NCBI GenBank assembly: GCA_030435675.1
Contig: CM059622.1
Coordinates: forward strand, 1,984,001-2,048,000
From: Steinernema hermaphroditum
Taxonomy: Eukaryota > Nematoda > Chromadorea > Rhabditida > Steinernematidae
DNA: 64,000 bases
Direction: 5' to 3'
Part shown: positions 9,027 to 19,536 of the stretch, piece by piece
Numbering within the stretch: position 1 is the stretch's first letter
Layout: every line of letters starts with the position of its first letter
Position numbers and translations under genes: made by a program
Notes under the pieces: model-generated
Seen by the model: the letters and a program-made list of their open reading frames with translations, nothing else
Told to the model about the DNA's origin: nothing
Database searches by the model: none

Positions 9027-10922
9027 GTCCGGGTAACGGGATAAAAATCTGTCGCACTGAGCGTTTCGGCTATTAGCAAAAACATCGATGGAGGGAATAC
9101 CCCAGCGTTCGCAACAGATTTGAAAGAAACCTGGGCAAATTCCCCAGTCGTCCCGGTCGAGCAGGCGGCTAGCTTCATCAGCTAATAAGTTTTGGTCCCT
9201 AGGTACCCATACGGGAATAATTTCCGCGCCAATTAATTCAGCAAACTCAAAAATTCTGGATGCGGCCATCTGGAGGTTCGCTTTTGGGCTACCTTTCTGA
9301 ATGATACTTACGGCCCCTGCGTTGTCGATCTCGACAATGACTTGCGAGTTGGCCAACTCGGTACTAAAAACTCGAAGACCAAATTCAACCGCTAAGACTT
9401 CTCTGAATGTGCTTGATTCAATGCGCTCTTGCGACGTGAAATTTATCGCGGTTCGCGACGTGGAGCCATCTTGGTTCCAAATAACAACCCCGGCACCCGT
9501 TGCTGACGCGTCGGTAGCTAGTCTACGCGCATTTACAATTTTTTGAAGTGGGCGCCGATTTCTAACTCTTATATTGCGTTGCCACCAAGCGAGATCTTCG
9601 CGCTCGCCTACCGACAACACCTGGCGTGCACATTGTCGTAACGCCATCATGCTGTTCAATTCAGCATGTATGCTACGGGCCTTCAACTGTGCCGCTGGAC
9701 CGAAAACATATCCAATGGACGCGAGAGATCCCGTTAGTTGCATCCTTTCGAATTTTGATGGTGACCCACTAAGCGAGTGTGTAATCTTAGCGACAATGCG
9801 GTCAATGCGTTTCTCAGCTATCCTAACACTAAAATCTTCCAGATCGATATCATACCCAAGCCAAGTTAGACGGTGGACCGGGTCCCACCTGCATTTATCT
9901 TCAGAAACGATCACACCAGCCTTTGCAAGGTCGTTTCGAACTCTAGTCACATAACGCTTGCATAGCTCATAAGTAGGCGCGAAAACTAAACCGTCATCAA
10001 GATACAGGGCACAAGTAATCCCGCTTGAGCGCCAGTGCTCTAGCAAAGGTCTAAAAAGCTTTGTAAAGAGCATGGGAGCGGACGACAGGCCGAAAGGTAA
10101 GACATTGAAAACATAGTACTTGTTTTCCCAAGTGACTCCCAAAAACTGCCTATCGTTTTGGGATATTTCCACGTGATGATATCCGCTTTTCATGTCGAAA
10201 GACGACATGTAGCCGCCCTTCGGTAGTAAGGGCGCTATTGATTCGAGACGCTCAAACGCAATCGTTTTCTTCTCCAAGAACTGATTGAGCCAAGATAAGT
10301 CAACTATTAAGCGCAATTTCCCTGATGTTTCGTTGCGTACCACCGATAAAGGGCTAATCACCCTAGGCTTAACAGTAACTAAGGACACTGCTCGCACTGA
10401 GAGCAAAGAACTTAACTCCGCAGTCACAAATGCTTTTTCCCTAATAGATGAATGAGAATTAGCTTTCGCAAAACTGGGAATAGAAGCGTTTGACACAAAG
10501 GGAAGAGCGTATCCGTACTTAATAACGTTCAAAATCCAAGGCGGGGTATTAAGTGAAGCCCAAAATGTAACATGAAACCTTAACGTACCGATTAGTCTGC
10601 ACTGAGCGGGTCCAAGTTCCTCACTGCCGACCGGCTGGGCCTTGGGGGCATTGCTTGACAAAGTGCCCGTAACCTTTACAGAGGAAACAAAACGGTGGCC
10701 CTGATTGCCTGATTGGAGCTCTTGGCGGAGGCGCTTGATATCCATAGCCAGCGCTGACTTGCTGTTGGAGGGAGTTAACTTGCATGCAGAGCTGCTTAAC
10801 CAGGCCGGACTCTTGGTTGAACGCGGTACCAGGGCGTCCTCCACTGGTACCGCCCTGTCGAAAGGGCCGTTTCCTGCCCAGATAAGAGCTGGCCTGACGC
10901 GGGTGGATAGCTTCGAGTTCAT
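8973..10922 (-). CDS. Reverse transcriptase and RNase H (pol) of the PAT element, interrupted
   Basis: The open frame covers 649 residues. Homology starts after the gag stop at 10621; the first 100 residues overlap gag in another frame, so frameshifting or a downstream start is likely. The reverse transcriptase core includes LRLIVDLSWLN, SSFDMKSGYHHVEI, LPFGLSSAP and the catalytic YLDDG. RNase H follows with its acidic residues visible in ATDASATGAG, the Glu of STFREVLAVEFG, VEIDNAGAV and LADEASR. The final 15 or so codons (from about 9027 down) come from the insertion, which replaces the natural C-terminal segment now found at 8089-8511. The element copies its RNA to DNA; this copy is probably non-functional unless supplied by another. 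Confidence 0.88.
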   Translation of the reverse strand: MNSKLSTRVRPALIWAGNGPFDRAVPVEDALVPRSTKSPAWLSSSACKLTPSNSKSALAMDIKRLRQELQSGNQGHRFVSSVKVTGTLSSNAPKAQPVGSEELGPAQCRLIGTLRFHVTFWASLNTPPWILNVIKYGYALPFVSNASIPSFAKANSHSSIREKAFVTAELSSLLSVRAVSLVTVKPRVISPLSVVRNETSGKLRLIVDLSWLNQFLEKKTIAFERLESIAPLLPKGGYMSSFDMKSGYHHVEISQNDRQFLGVTWENKYYVFNVLPFGLSSAPMLFTKLFRPLLEHWRSSGITCALYLDDGLVFAPTYELCKRYVTRVRNDLAKAGVIVSEDKCRWDPVHRLTWLGYDIDLEDFSVRIAEKRIDRIVAKITHSLSGSPSKFERMQLTGSLASIGYVFGPAAQLKARSIHAELNSMMALRQCARQVLSVGEREDLAWWQRNIRVRNRRPLQKIVNARRLATDASATGAGVVIWNQDGSTSRTAINFTSQERIESSTFREVLAVEFGLRVFSTELANSQVIVEIDNAGAVSIIQKGSPKANLQMAASRIFEFAELIGAEIIPVWVPRDQNLLADEASRLLDRDDWGICPGFFQICCERWGIPSIDVFANSRNAQCDRFLSRYPDLSFVPPAIGRVVHSLSL

Positions 10923-11556
10923 TAAACTTCTTCAGCGCATTGGAGACACACTGCGCAAACGGAATATCTGGTTCGGCTTCTCGGAAGTTATCAAAGAAAG
11001 TGAAAAACTCCGGCTTCGCATCTCCCTTCCGCAGTACTGTGTTGCGAGCTTTCATGTCTTCAATGATAGCACTAAGCGAGTGTTGGTCTTCGCCGGCTTC
11101 GATCTGGCTCAGGCGATTGATCCAATCTGCGTTCAATGAGAACTGGAGATTCAGCCTGGCACTCTTCAGTTTTTCTGTAGCAGCCGGCATGGCTTCGCGC
11201 GCTTCCAACCTGCTCTCGAGGCGTGCGATGACGTTGAGCAGTCTCTCCGTGGTGTCTCGCGCGCCACCTTCGGTCTTAAGAGGCATAGGTAAATTGACCG
11301 GCCTACAAACGTCAATACTCACGTCTTCCTGATCATGCATTGCTGCGGGTGACGTCGGCAAATGGCTCATGGCGAACGTGAGCGGTTCTGGAATAAAACG
11401 TAAATTAAAATTTGGAAATAGCCGACAATCAAACTGAAGAAATGGACCGCGAGCCAATAAAGAGGCAGGATACAATCCACTACCTTGGCGGGAAGCACGT
11501 CGCCAAATAGATACCACCGGGAATATGATCGACCGGGGAAGCAGGATGAACTCCAC
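10621..11556 (-). CDS. Gag-like protein of the PAT element with a CCHC zinc knuckle
   Basis: This ORF has 311 codons. A probable start is the Met in FAMSHLPTSP, since upstream residues run into the 5' leader. A helical region with LLNVIARLESRLEAREAM (residues about 105-123) suggests a coiled coil. A basic glutamine/glycine-rich part follows, and a single zinc knuckle, CFLCKGYGHFVKQC (C-x2-C-x4-H-x4-C), lies near the C-terminus at about residues 291-304. It should package element RNA. It overlaps the pol frame by about 300 bases. Confidence 0.82.
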   Translation of the reverse strand: MEFILLPRSIIFPVVSIWRRASRQGSGLYPASLLARGPFLQFDCRLFPNFNLRFIPEPLTFAMSHLPTSPAAMHDQEDVSIDVCRPVNLPMPLKTEGGARDTTERLLNVIARLESRLEAREAMPAATEKLKSARLNLQFSLNADWINRLSQIEAGEDQHSLSAIIEDMKARNTVLRKGDAKPEFFTFFDNFREAEPDIPFAQCVSNALKKFNELEAIHPRQASSYLGRKRPFRQGGTSGGRPGTAFNQESGLVKQLCMQVNSLQQQVSAGYGYQAPPPRAPIRQSGPPFCFLCKGYGHFVKQCPQGPAGRQ

Positions 11557-11640
11557 TGCTTTGGCAGGAATTCTCCACTGCCTACAAACCTCTTAGCTTT
11601 ACAAACTAACCTCAACTTTCGTATACTACTTGATCACAAA

Positions 11641-11837
11641 ATCAGTCTCAGCTTAAACAATGAATTTCCAAAATATTCAAATTATTTGCGGGTGAACTGA
11701 AAGCAAGATGAAGAAACGCCGTTCGATTTCTCATCTGCGTATCGATCCCAAATCGAACCTACGACACCTGCTACTCAGCGAAACTTCGTTTCGAGGCCCG
11801 CAGTGGTCTCAAACACGCTACGACGAAATAGTCATTT
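11641..11837 (-). repeat. PAT element 5' split repeat (B2)
   Basis: It matches 7829-8025 with one mismatch near the start (AACAATGAAT versus AACAAAGAAT). The following DNA (TTATATTCCC) is outside the element. Confidence 0.88.
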
Positions 11838-11992
11838 TTATATTCCCTTAACGATGGCTTCGAAACTCCTAGAAGAAACCCTCGTCTTCGAGTCCTTCGG
11901 ACTCGGCGGCTGGAGGAGCCCCAACTGAGACCGCGGCGGAGCGCTCCGCCAGGACTGTGGAAGAAGACACGTAAAACAGAGACACAGCCTCC

Positions 11993-12478
11993 GTGACTGG
12001 AAACTTCATCCTCGGCAGCTGTCGAGCCGTCTACTGCGCCATCTGCATAGGCTACTACCTCGAGGACTGCGAAGACGAGCGTAGCATCTGCCTCAACAAC
12101 ACCGTCTGCAAAGCCCAGGCCCAAGAAGGACTCGTCTTCGAGTCCGAAGCCGCCGTCGACGACCTCTGGGCGAAGCGTCGCGCACAAGAGGAGCTCGAAT
12201 CCGAGTTCCAGGCGCTCCGAGAAGTCGCCATTTTGTCTCTCAAGAAAGCGGCCCCTCTCCTCCAGAAGATCCTTGTTTCGCTCCCTGAGAAGCGAGATGA
12301 AGAAGAGAAGTCCAAGAAGGTCGTCTTCAACCTGGAACCCAGCCAGGCCCCCGAAGAGAAAGCCTCCTGGAAGCGCCGAAGTCCTTCTGACTGTGACGCG
12401 CCGAAGCCCAAGAGAATCCCCGGCCCGAGGTTCGGCCGATTCCGCTGGGATCAGAATCCCCTAGAACTAGAATCCTAG
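11993..12478 (+). CDS. Hypothetical protein: cysteine-rich start, charged coiled-coil middle
   Basis: An ORF of 161 codons. The first 40 residues hold six cysteines (SCRAVYCAICIGYYLEDC and ICLNNTVC), followed by a long charged helix-like stretch (about residues 50-110, rich in Glu, Leu, Lys) and a basic proline-rich tail containing PKPKRIPGPRFGRFR. The frame is open upstream of the chosen ATG in part, and an upstream ATG at 11853 gives a short peptide with the same LVFES string, so the true 5' exon structure is unclear. It starts about 150 bp to the right of the PAT element, which may have replaced its promoter. A partial relative lies at 2437-2510. No family recognised. Confidence 0.4.
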   Translation: MTGNFILGSCRAVYCAICIGYYLEDCEDERSICLNNTVCKAQAQEGLVFESEAAVDDLWAKRRAQEELESEFQALREVAILSLKKAAPLLQKILVSLPEKRDEEEKSKKVVFNLEPSQAPEEKASWKRRSPSDCDAPKPKRIPGPRFGRFRWDQNPLELES

Positions 12479-12564
12479 AATCCCCTAAAACTGGCAACCC
12501 GGCTGGCAATGATTAGAATCGCTAGAACTCTCACACGAATATACATTTATATGAAATAAAAATC

Positions 12565-14197
12565 TCACAAATACGCCACCAACCTACCCTTATCTCCTTC
12601 ATTCAGGTATTTCTTCATCTTCAGCAGAACTTCGGTCTGCCCGGCTACCGTACCACCGGATAGCCCTCCGGGAACAGCTATCCTCGCCTTTCCGCCCTTC
12701 CCGAAGGCTCCTTCGATGCGTCCAACTTCTCCACTCGCCAGAGCCACTTCCATTCCGTTGAAGACGTTGAAGTTCGTCTCCTTCTTGAACAGCTGCGCGC
12801 AGATGAGGCTCCGCTCGTTCTCGACACGGTCGACGACTCCTGCGCGCCGCTTCCGGTGGAATATCCTCGGCTCCTCGGCGCGGGACTTCAGCACGCGATC
12901 GATGTGGCCGTGGAAGGCGAAGCGGCACGACTTCGCAGTAGAGTCGAGCTTCGCTGCCATGAAGAAGGCGCCCGCGCGGGTGTGGACGCTCCGCTCGAGC
13001 TCCAGGAGCACCCGACTCGTCGTCGCTGGCTCCAGTTCGTCTTGGAGCTCGAATTCCTCGCCGTCCTCCTTCAGGAATTGGCACTCGGCCATGACGGTCT
13101 CGAAGCCGACGGAGAGGTGGATCTTCGCGCGGTTCTTGAGGGTCCACTTGAACTGCGAGATGGGGTTCACGCTGCCGAGGAAGAGGTTCGTCGACTCCAT
13201 CGCTCCCGGCTCGTAGAGAACCGTCCGATCTATTGAGGTGCACGCTTCGGAGAGATTTTGAAAGAGCAGCGCCGCGCGCTGACCCATCGACGCTTCGGAG
13301 ATCGTCTCCTTCCACGACTGGATCCCTTTGATTTTCCGCTTCTCGCTCAGTATCGGAATTTCGACTTCCATGCCAACCCTAAATACACACCATCAGGGAG
13401 TCGCTAAAATGCAGAAAGCCTTACTTGCACCTTCCTTTTACGACCGTGCCCGTCATTACCGTGCCTTTGCCTTTGATGGGGAAACAATGGTCGACGCTCA
13501 TGACGAATTGACCCTCTGTGTTACGCTCCGGGTGGTAGAAGATATTTTCGATGGCCGCTACGACATTTCCTATGACCGCTTCGTTTGGGGAGGCTAGAGA
13601 AACAGGTACGACTGGAGAGTTCTTCTCGATTCCGAGTGATTCGAGGAGCTGAAAGACTTAATATATACCTTGTTCTTCTGATTTGAAGATACCGCCAACA
13701 ACCAAAGCAAAAAAAATAAGTCGTTATGATAGCCCTAATCTCTCACCTTGGGAATCTTGGTTACCATCGATTTCACCTTGTCCGGTGACACCAAATCCAC
13801 CTTGTTCAGGACGACGGCCACGTGCTGCGGACAGAGAATCGACGCGATAAGAAGATGCTCCGCCGTCTGAGGCTCGATTCCGCGCGCCGCGTTGATGACG
13901 ACGATGGCGGCGTCGAAAACACTTGACGCAGCCAGTACGGCCTTGATGAGCGAAGCGTGGCCCGGACAGTCGATCAGCGCTATCTTCGTGTCGTTGATCG
14001 TCAACGTGGAGAACCTAGAACAATCCATTGACGCAACAGGCCGCGGTACAGCTGACTCACCCGAGATCGATCGTATTCGCCCGGAGATCGGCGACTTTGG
14101 CGTGCTTGTCGAAGGCCGCCGTGGAGCCCATCTCGGACAGAGCCTTTGCCAGCGTCGTCTTTCCGCTGTCCACATGACCTAAGATGCCGATGTTCAT
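12565..14197 (-). CDS. selb-1: Selenocysteine-specific elongation factor eEFSec (SelB)
   Basis: This GTPase delivers selenocysteinyl-tRNA to ribosomes at UGA codons. Exons on the minus strand: 14197-14061, 14014-13747, 13648-13431, 13378-12565, giving 478 residues; all joins keep frame with GT-AG introns of 46, 98 and 52 nt. Domain I shows GHVDSGKT (P-loop), GSTAAFDKH followed by NTIDLGFS (switch I, where many orthologues have GITLDLG), DCPGHA (G3) and NKVD (G4). Domain II has MSVDHCFPIKGKGTVMTGT. The C-terminal domain carries LFKKETN, then GRIEGAFGKGGKARIAVPGGL, typical of eEFSec and absent from EF-Tu. A 9-nt microexon (AAGAACAAG at about 13672-13680) between exons 2 and 3 would also keep frame. 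The gene is divergent from the S4-domain gene. Symbol follows the C. elegans orthologue. Confidence 0.9.
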
Positions 14198-15586
14198 GAC
14201 GAGGTTTCTTAAATAGTAAAAAATCAGCAAAGATTCAAATTTCACGGAGTTTTAAAAAGCACTGACGTCGGTTGTGGTCAAATTTCGCGCGAGACACAAC
14301 AAAAACAACGTCTACTGTATTTTTACTAAACGAAAACTAAAAAAACAATGGCACATATAGCACTGATTCGGATTTAACCTTCACCAAGACTACCGTAGTA
14401 CCTAGAGCACTACAAGCTCAGCTCAAGCTCACAGAAAAGGAAGATTTTCCGGCGTGTAAACAGGATCGAACCGGGAAGGACACTTCTACGGCTCCGAATG
14501 GAAGTGGCCATTGGAAGGACGAAAATGTGATCGTGATCGATTCGATGGCCTTTTTCCTCCGAAATCAACTCCTTCTTCTTTTGCTATGCTTCCATTTCGA
14601 CGTTCTTCGGACCGGTCCACGTTCTTCTGCTCATAAACAGATAACAAAAACGCAGAACACCAGTCCAATTCACTGAATTCTCGAGGACAGGCTAATTCGT
14701 GGTATTCAGAAACGCCAGGAGGATAGAAGAGTCGCAAAAAGCAGAAGAAGGAGCTGCTCCAAAACGTCAGAAAACCGTTTCGAGGAAAGAACGAATTTTG
14801 GGGGAGAACGTATGATATTTCCAGTTCGACTTTTCTGTTTCGTTTCGTTGACTAGGTGAATCGCGCCTTCTCCTGGCCCTTCTTCTTCGCTCAAGACTCG
14901 ATTATAGATCTTCTAAGGCGACCATTAGCGCGCTTTCTGAACCTCTCCCTGCCCGTGGAATTCGTGTTTTGCTCTGTCTTTGTTTGTGGCGCGGAAGGGC
15001 GTCAGTGTTGATAGCGCCTTTTTCGTGCTTTCAGCTCATTTTTCTTTCTACTCTGTTTGTTTTCGTCCACTGGCGATATTTGACATCGTCGGACGGCGAA
15101 TTTGTAAACAGCAGTGAAAACTGAGCTGATGTTTCCATTTCTGGCTTCATTCGACCGGCTTTCAGTGAACATGAGTGCTCCGTTTGCTGTTGTTCTTGAT
15201 AAGAACTTGTTTTTTCGGGTGAAAGTCATGTTGCTTTCCTTAGCGAAACTGTTGTAACGGAGAGAGTCACACAGAGATGCAGCGGCCGGGGTGATCTTGG
15301 CGCCCGAAAACAGCCTAGGAAGGAAGAACATTGTCGGCTTTTCGGTTAGCTAAAGTGGTGGCCAGCGACTCGCCCTTCAGATAGCGCTCAAGTGTACCGA
15401 TTTCACTGAAGTGTGAAACTCGTGGAAACTGATTTTAAAGCTGGTGTGTGATCATGGCTATGGTGACCCGTTTGCATTCAGTTCAAATTGTTTTTTTTTG
15501 TTTGATGCAGTTGCGTGCTTTGGCTACTACGGTCGTTGAACGCGTTCCTTCCCATCTGAATCTAACCGTCTCTTTATTTCAGAACT
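14198..15586. other. Intergenic region between divergent genes; no gene recognised
   Basis: This 1.4-kb region lies between the starts of the eEFSec and S4-domain genes, so both promoters should be here. Several short open frames (14486-14737, 14706-14894, 15002-15331, all minus) lack splice context, recognisable domains or supporting signals. A TTTTTTTTTG run at 15490-15498 and the acceptor TTATTTCAG at 15574-15582 precede the plus-strand start. Confidence 0.5.
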
Positions 15587-17088
15587 ATGCGACGGGTGTT
15601 GACCCTCGCCGCACGATCTTCGCGCCTTCTACTCGAAGCCGGCGCCCTGAGGCCCTCAGCCGCCGTCGTCGCCTCAAGTCGTTGTTTCGTAGCGCCGTCA
15701 GCGTCGGTACTCGCCCGGAAACAGCCTCCGAAGAAGACGATCTCGTCGTTCTCCAATGAAGATGAAGAAGATGACGATGAACCGCTCGACGACGGCCTTC
15801 CGAGGGACTACAAGCTGAAGACGCTGAAGGTGGGCAGTCGTCGACTGGACACCCTCGTGAATCGTGCGACAGGAAAGAGCAGTTCGTAAGTCCGTTCTGC
15901 GTTCTCGGAAAAGCGGTGTTGGAGGTGGAAAAAGGAGAGATGTGAAATGTGAACTTAGCGATGTGGGTTCGGATTTCCGGCGGATCTCTGTAGTGTGGGC
16001 AGAGATTAGGATGTGTCAAATTCGGGATTTACGACTGGAGTAGCAGTAAAGTTCTCCTTTGGGGATATGGTGAAAGATTTGCGATAATCTGTGATTCTCA
16101 AGCACTTAGAGTAGTGGGGAATGGGCTATAAGAGACAGAAAATGACGTTTTTATGATGGCACGAACTTTGGCGCCTTTCTATGCAAGACGTGGCAGAAGT
16201 GATGGGAGACAGAGAGTGGACATATGAATTACTCATGGAAATGATGTCAGACGTGAACTGTCTATACAAGTCTGTAGACGCGTATCTCATGTCTTCATTC
16301 CAGGCAGCTTGGGTCTTCATTTGGAAACCGCTTGAAATACGACCGGTTGCAGAGTGTTTAGCTGGCTGAAATGGAGACGTCTGCAGACCTAGACACTTGC
16401 AGCTCATGGTAAAAGCCCTCTGGAGACAGCTCCTCTGTCTCGTCTGTATGTGGAAAAGTGTCTCTTCTAAATACTGCTCGCTCTGGTCCATTCCCCTTGA
16501 CGGTCTTTAGTTCTCTATTTTCGCAGAATGAGGAACTCATAGGCCTGTTGTTTGTGCCCATTCATACTCCCTTTTCCCGGGACCGCAACTTAATTGCCAC
16601 AATCGGACAGGCTTGTTTTCGCGCCTGTTGCATAAGCAAAGATTAGCTTTAACATGCGACCGGATAATGATGTCGTCTGAGGTAGTCCACCCACGGTGCG
16701 TGGCCATGTGAATGGGGGAGTAGGTTATTAAAACGTGGGAAATTATGACACCCTTTCCCACGCGTGTAAAATGTGTTCTTTTCAGGCAAGTTGAGAAGCT
16801 CATCCTGACGGGGAAAGTGCGCGTGAACGAGGAGCCGGTAACGAAGAAATCGTACAACGTGAGGAAGCTCTTAATTTCCGCCGTATGATGAATGATGGGC
16901 GCGTAATTTAGGTGCAAAAGCACGACGAGATCGACGTGTGGAAGGAGCCGTACGTGGAGAACGACGCGTTGGCGGACGTACACCGAGTCGAAATTGTCGA
17001 CTACAAGCTGACCGAAGCCGGATACGATATCCGTGTGAAGTCGTGGCAGAAGATGCTCGTCGAGAACTGGCGTGGAGGCTCTTCTTGA
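15587..17088 (+). CDS. S4-domain RNA-binding protein, probably mitochondrial (MTRES1-like)
   Basis: Exons 15587-15885, 16786-16858 and 16912-17088 join in frame to 182 residues. The first 45 residues are rich in Arg, Ala and Ser with almost no acid (RRVLTLAARSSRLLLEAG), a typical mitochondrial presequence. An acidic linker (EDEEDDDEP) follows. The S4 fold covers about residues 80-130: RRLDTLVNRATGKSSSQVEK, then LILTGKVRVNEEPV. Human MTRES1 (C6orf203) has the same plan and protects mitochondrial transcription; that role here is inference. TTTATTTCAG ends five bases before the ATG, which suggests spliced-leader addition. Intron 1 is 900 nt, unlike the 53-nt intron 2. Confidence 0.82.
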
Positions 17089-18945
17089 GCCATTGGTGAT
17101 TAGATGTTGATTGTTGTAGTGAATTTGAATATTTCTTAAATGTTTTGTAGAGAGAATCCAGGCGAAGAAGGGAGCATTTGGGGTGAACTGCCTTGAAATG
17201 TCCAGGAGGAGATCTCTGCACCCTTTCTCCGACTCTTCCGAAAACGTCACCGCGAAAACAGCGTGGAAGTCGGCGAGAATTTCCGAATTAATGCGTGGGA
17301 CCCGAACTCGGCGCGTGCGTTAAGTGGCTTCATCGGCGAAGGCGAAAATACGAATTGGTCGTGGCAGATGATTTGAGGGAAAGAGTTATTTTGAGAAAAA
17401 AGCGAGGAAGGGCCACGGGTATGGTGGAATAGGTTATTGCGATGAGTGTGCTGTTTACAAGCGAATGGAAACGGATGATGGGAGATTTCTACGTTTAGGC
17501 ACTGTGGGAAACGGGAATGAAACATTTCCGAGGAAGACGCTTTAAATGCAACGTCTAGACTGCAGATGCATGTCGGCTCTGTCTGGAGACACTCCGGTGC
17601 TCATTTGAGATTTAAGCATTCACGTGGAGGCGGCGGGACGAGGAAGTAGACAAAATGGAACGGGTACGGTATATTTCCGAGAGGCGGAAATTTTAGGATC
17701 TTGTTTACAGCTGGCGCTAATCTACGGCGTCTTTAGTGGGCCATTTGCATGAAAACTGCTGCTGAAAAAAAAAGAGAATTAGTCTCTGGGGGAAGGGTGA
17801 AATATTCGCCGACGATATGTGTTCGAGCACATAAAAGCTATGGTTTTGTCGGCACAATTTGGTTTATATGTTTTGTCTGGCTTTGTTGTTCGACAATTCG
17901 CAGAACAATCATAAAATCCTCTCTTCTTGGACCTCGACCGCTTCATGGTCTGTCTCAAATGAGCTCTACAGGCGGAGTAATTGTGTTCCTATAGACAGAA
18001 AAAAGGAATAGTTCAGAATATTTCATAGATATAACTATGGAGACGTTTCCGTTCCCTTTTCTGCTCTAAAAACGCCAAGAAGGTCATCGCCATCGGGGGG
18101 TTGCCACAGCTGAAGAGCGGATCGACAGCGGAATTTATGCCTCAAAATGTTGTGAAGGGTCCTATCCTTCGAGTATTGGAAATCACGCCAGGAAGAAAAT
18201 TTCCCACCCTTTTTCCATTGTTCTCAAAATCTAAAAGTTCAAATCACAAAAAAATTTCATCCCTACTTTCCACAATTCCTTGTGACTCATCAGAGAAATA
18301 TCCCAACGACATCGGCACCACTCTTTGTGATCTAGAGTCGCACTTTTTTCTGTGAAAGTTCACAAAATACTGTTGTTCTTCTGTTTGCTATTTATTTTGG
18401 TCACTAAAAACTGCACAATCATACTCAATTCGATGAGATCCGCTAGATGGTAGACGTCTTAATTCAAGACAGACGATTCAAGCCGCTCTGTTGAGAAGTG
18501 GGGGAACGACCGGGTTCATCTTTATCAACAAAAAAGGCGTCTAGTCAGTCTAGACGCTGAAGGTGGATTACTACCCAGCAGTACCCATCTTTGCCGACAG
18601 GGCAGCAGGTGGACTCCTTGACATTTCAGGTCATAATAGAGCAATGGATACGGTAAACCCAGTCAATCGTAACATTTGACCAATTTTCTGGAATCGTGAG
18701 TAAGTAATACAAACGAGTATGGTACTTGAATAGTGTGGAAAGAACGTTATTGTCTCAGAATGCAGACCTATATGTTGTCAACCGACTGAAGACCCCGGAA
18801 AGGCATCTGCATCCATACTTGATAGATTGGTATAATTGCTATAATTGCAGTGTGGAGGTCATTGACAAACAGAACCTACGTGCTGTGAGGAGGGTTCATC
18901 ATAGAGCAATGGACACAGTAAGCCCACAAGCAACGTTGTGGAAGC

Positions 18946-19078
18946 GAGAGATGGGCGCCGATTCAATCGTATTACCGGCTGAATCGATTGAACCGCCATT
19001 CGACTCAATCGGCATTCAACTAAATCGAATTAACTGGCGATTCAGTCAATCGTATCAGTCGATTGTAATCCATCTCTG
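18946..19078. mobile_element. Small hAT-type MITE with ATTCAATCG-like internal motifs
   Basis: Its ends are GAGAGATGGGCGCC on the left and ATCCATCTCTG on the right (reverse complement CAGAGATGGAT). The flanks GTGGAAGC and GTGGAACA agree at six of eight bases. The interior is largely made of CGATT/AATCG words in both orientations (GATTCAATCG, TGAATCGATTGAA, CAGTCAATCG). At 133 bp it cannot code for a protein. Confidence 0.65.
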
Positions 19079-19435
19079 GTGGAACAAACAGGTAAAACAG
19101 ACTTCTACAAGACACAAAAGTGGCTGCAAAAGTGCTACTATGAACTTTGCCATCGCAAGATTGATGATGTCTGTGATCGAGCTGGGGATCATCTTGGCTG
19201 CCATATGGTGTATCCCCAGTTCGAGACCCTTGCCAACCGTTTAGTTTTCTCTTTTTTGCACCCTGAGATGGTAATGGCAAAAACGCACAAAAGCATTCGT
19301 CGCGGGCTTCACAATATCGCCCATACTGGTTTGGACATGACTTGGGAAGAGCGTTTACATGGTCAGGTCTGCATATAAGGAAGGCTATATAAGGGCTTTT
19401 GAGGTTCACGCTCTTTAAGCTATGCCTACCAGTGT

Positions 19436-19536
19436 ACAGATGGGCACGAACGGATCGGATAGCCGTTGATGGATCGGCTGGCCAACCGGTTGAACGACTG
19501 ATACGGATATACGGCTCAGCCGTTGCTGATCTCTGT
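19436..19536. mobile_element. Small hAT-type MITE with GGATCGG-like motifs, 8-bp duplication
   Basis: ACCAGTGT flanks both sides (19428-19435 and 19537-19544). The ends are ACAGATGGGCACG and CTGATCTCTGT. Inside, CGGATCGGATAG, GGATCGGCTGG and CGGCTCAGCCG words repeat in both orientations. A related unbounded fragment (GATCGGCTAGCCGATCCGATCC ending GCGCATCTCTA) lies at about 26760-26826. Confidence 0.72.

Larger units (their letters stand above)
6583..11837 (-). mobile_element. PAT-type (DIRS-class) tyrosine-recombinase retrotransposon with split direct repeats
   Basis: Read on the minus strand the order is: 5' repeat (11837-11641, 197 bp), gag, reverse transcriptase/RNase H, an internal block (8162-7829), tyrosine recombinase, 3' repeat (6722-6583, 140 bp). 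The internal block is the 3' repeat copy (8162-8023) joined directly to the 5' repeat copy (8025-7829), as a circular intermediate would give. Each repeat pair shows about one mismatch by eye, which suggests recent activity. There is no integrase, long terminal repeat or methyltransferase domain. Pol is interrupted by an insertion at 8512-9026, so this copy looks non-autonomous now. Confidence 0.9.

Noticed and set aside
13735..14245. Mitochondrial EF-Tu
   Set aside because: The GTPase motifs fit EF-Tu loosely, but GSTAAFDK, the domain II signature and the C-terminal LFKKETN...VPGGL block identify eEFSec.
18726..19244. 172-codon plus-strand ORF as a gene
   Set aside because: It runs through the MITE at 18946-19078, whose target duplications show it was inserted into non-coding DNA.
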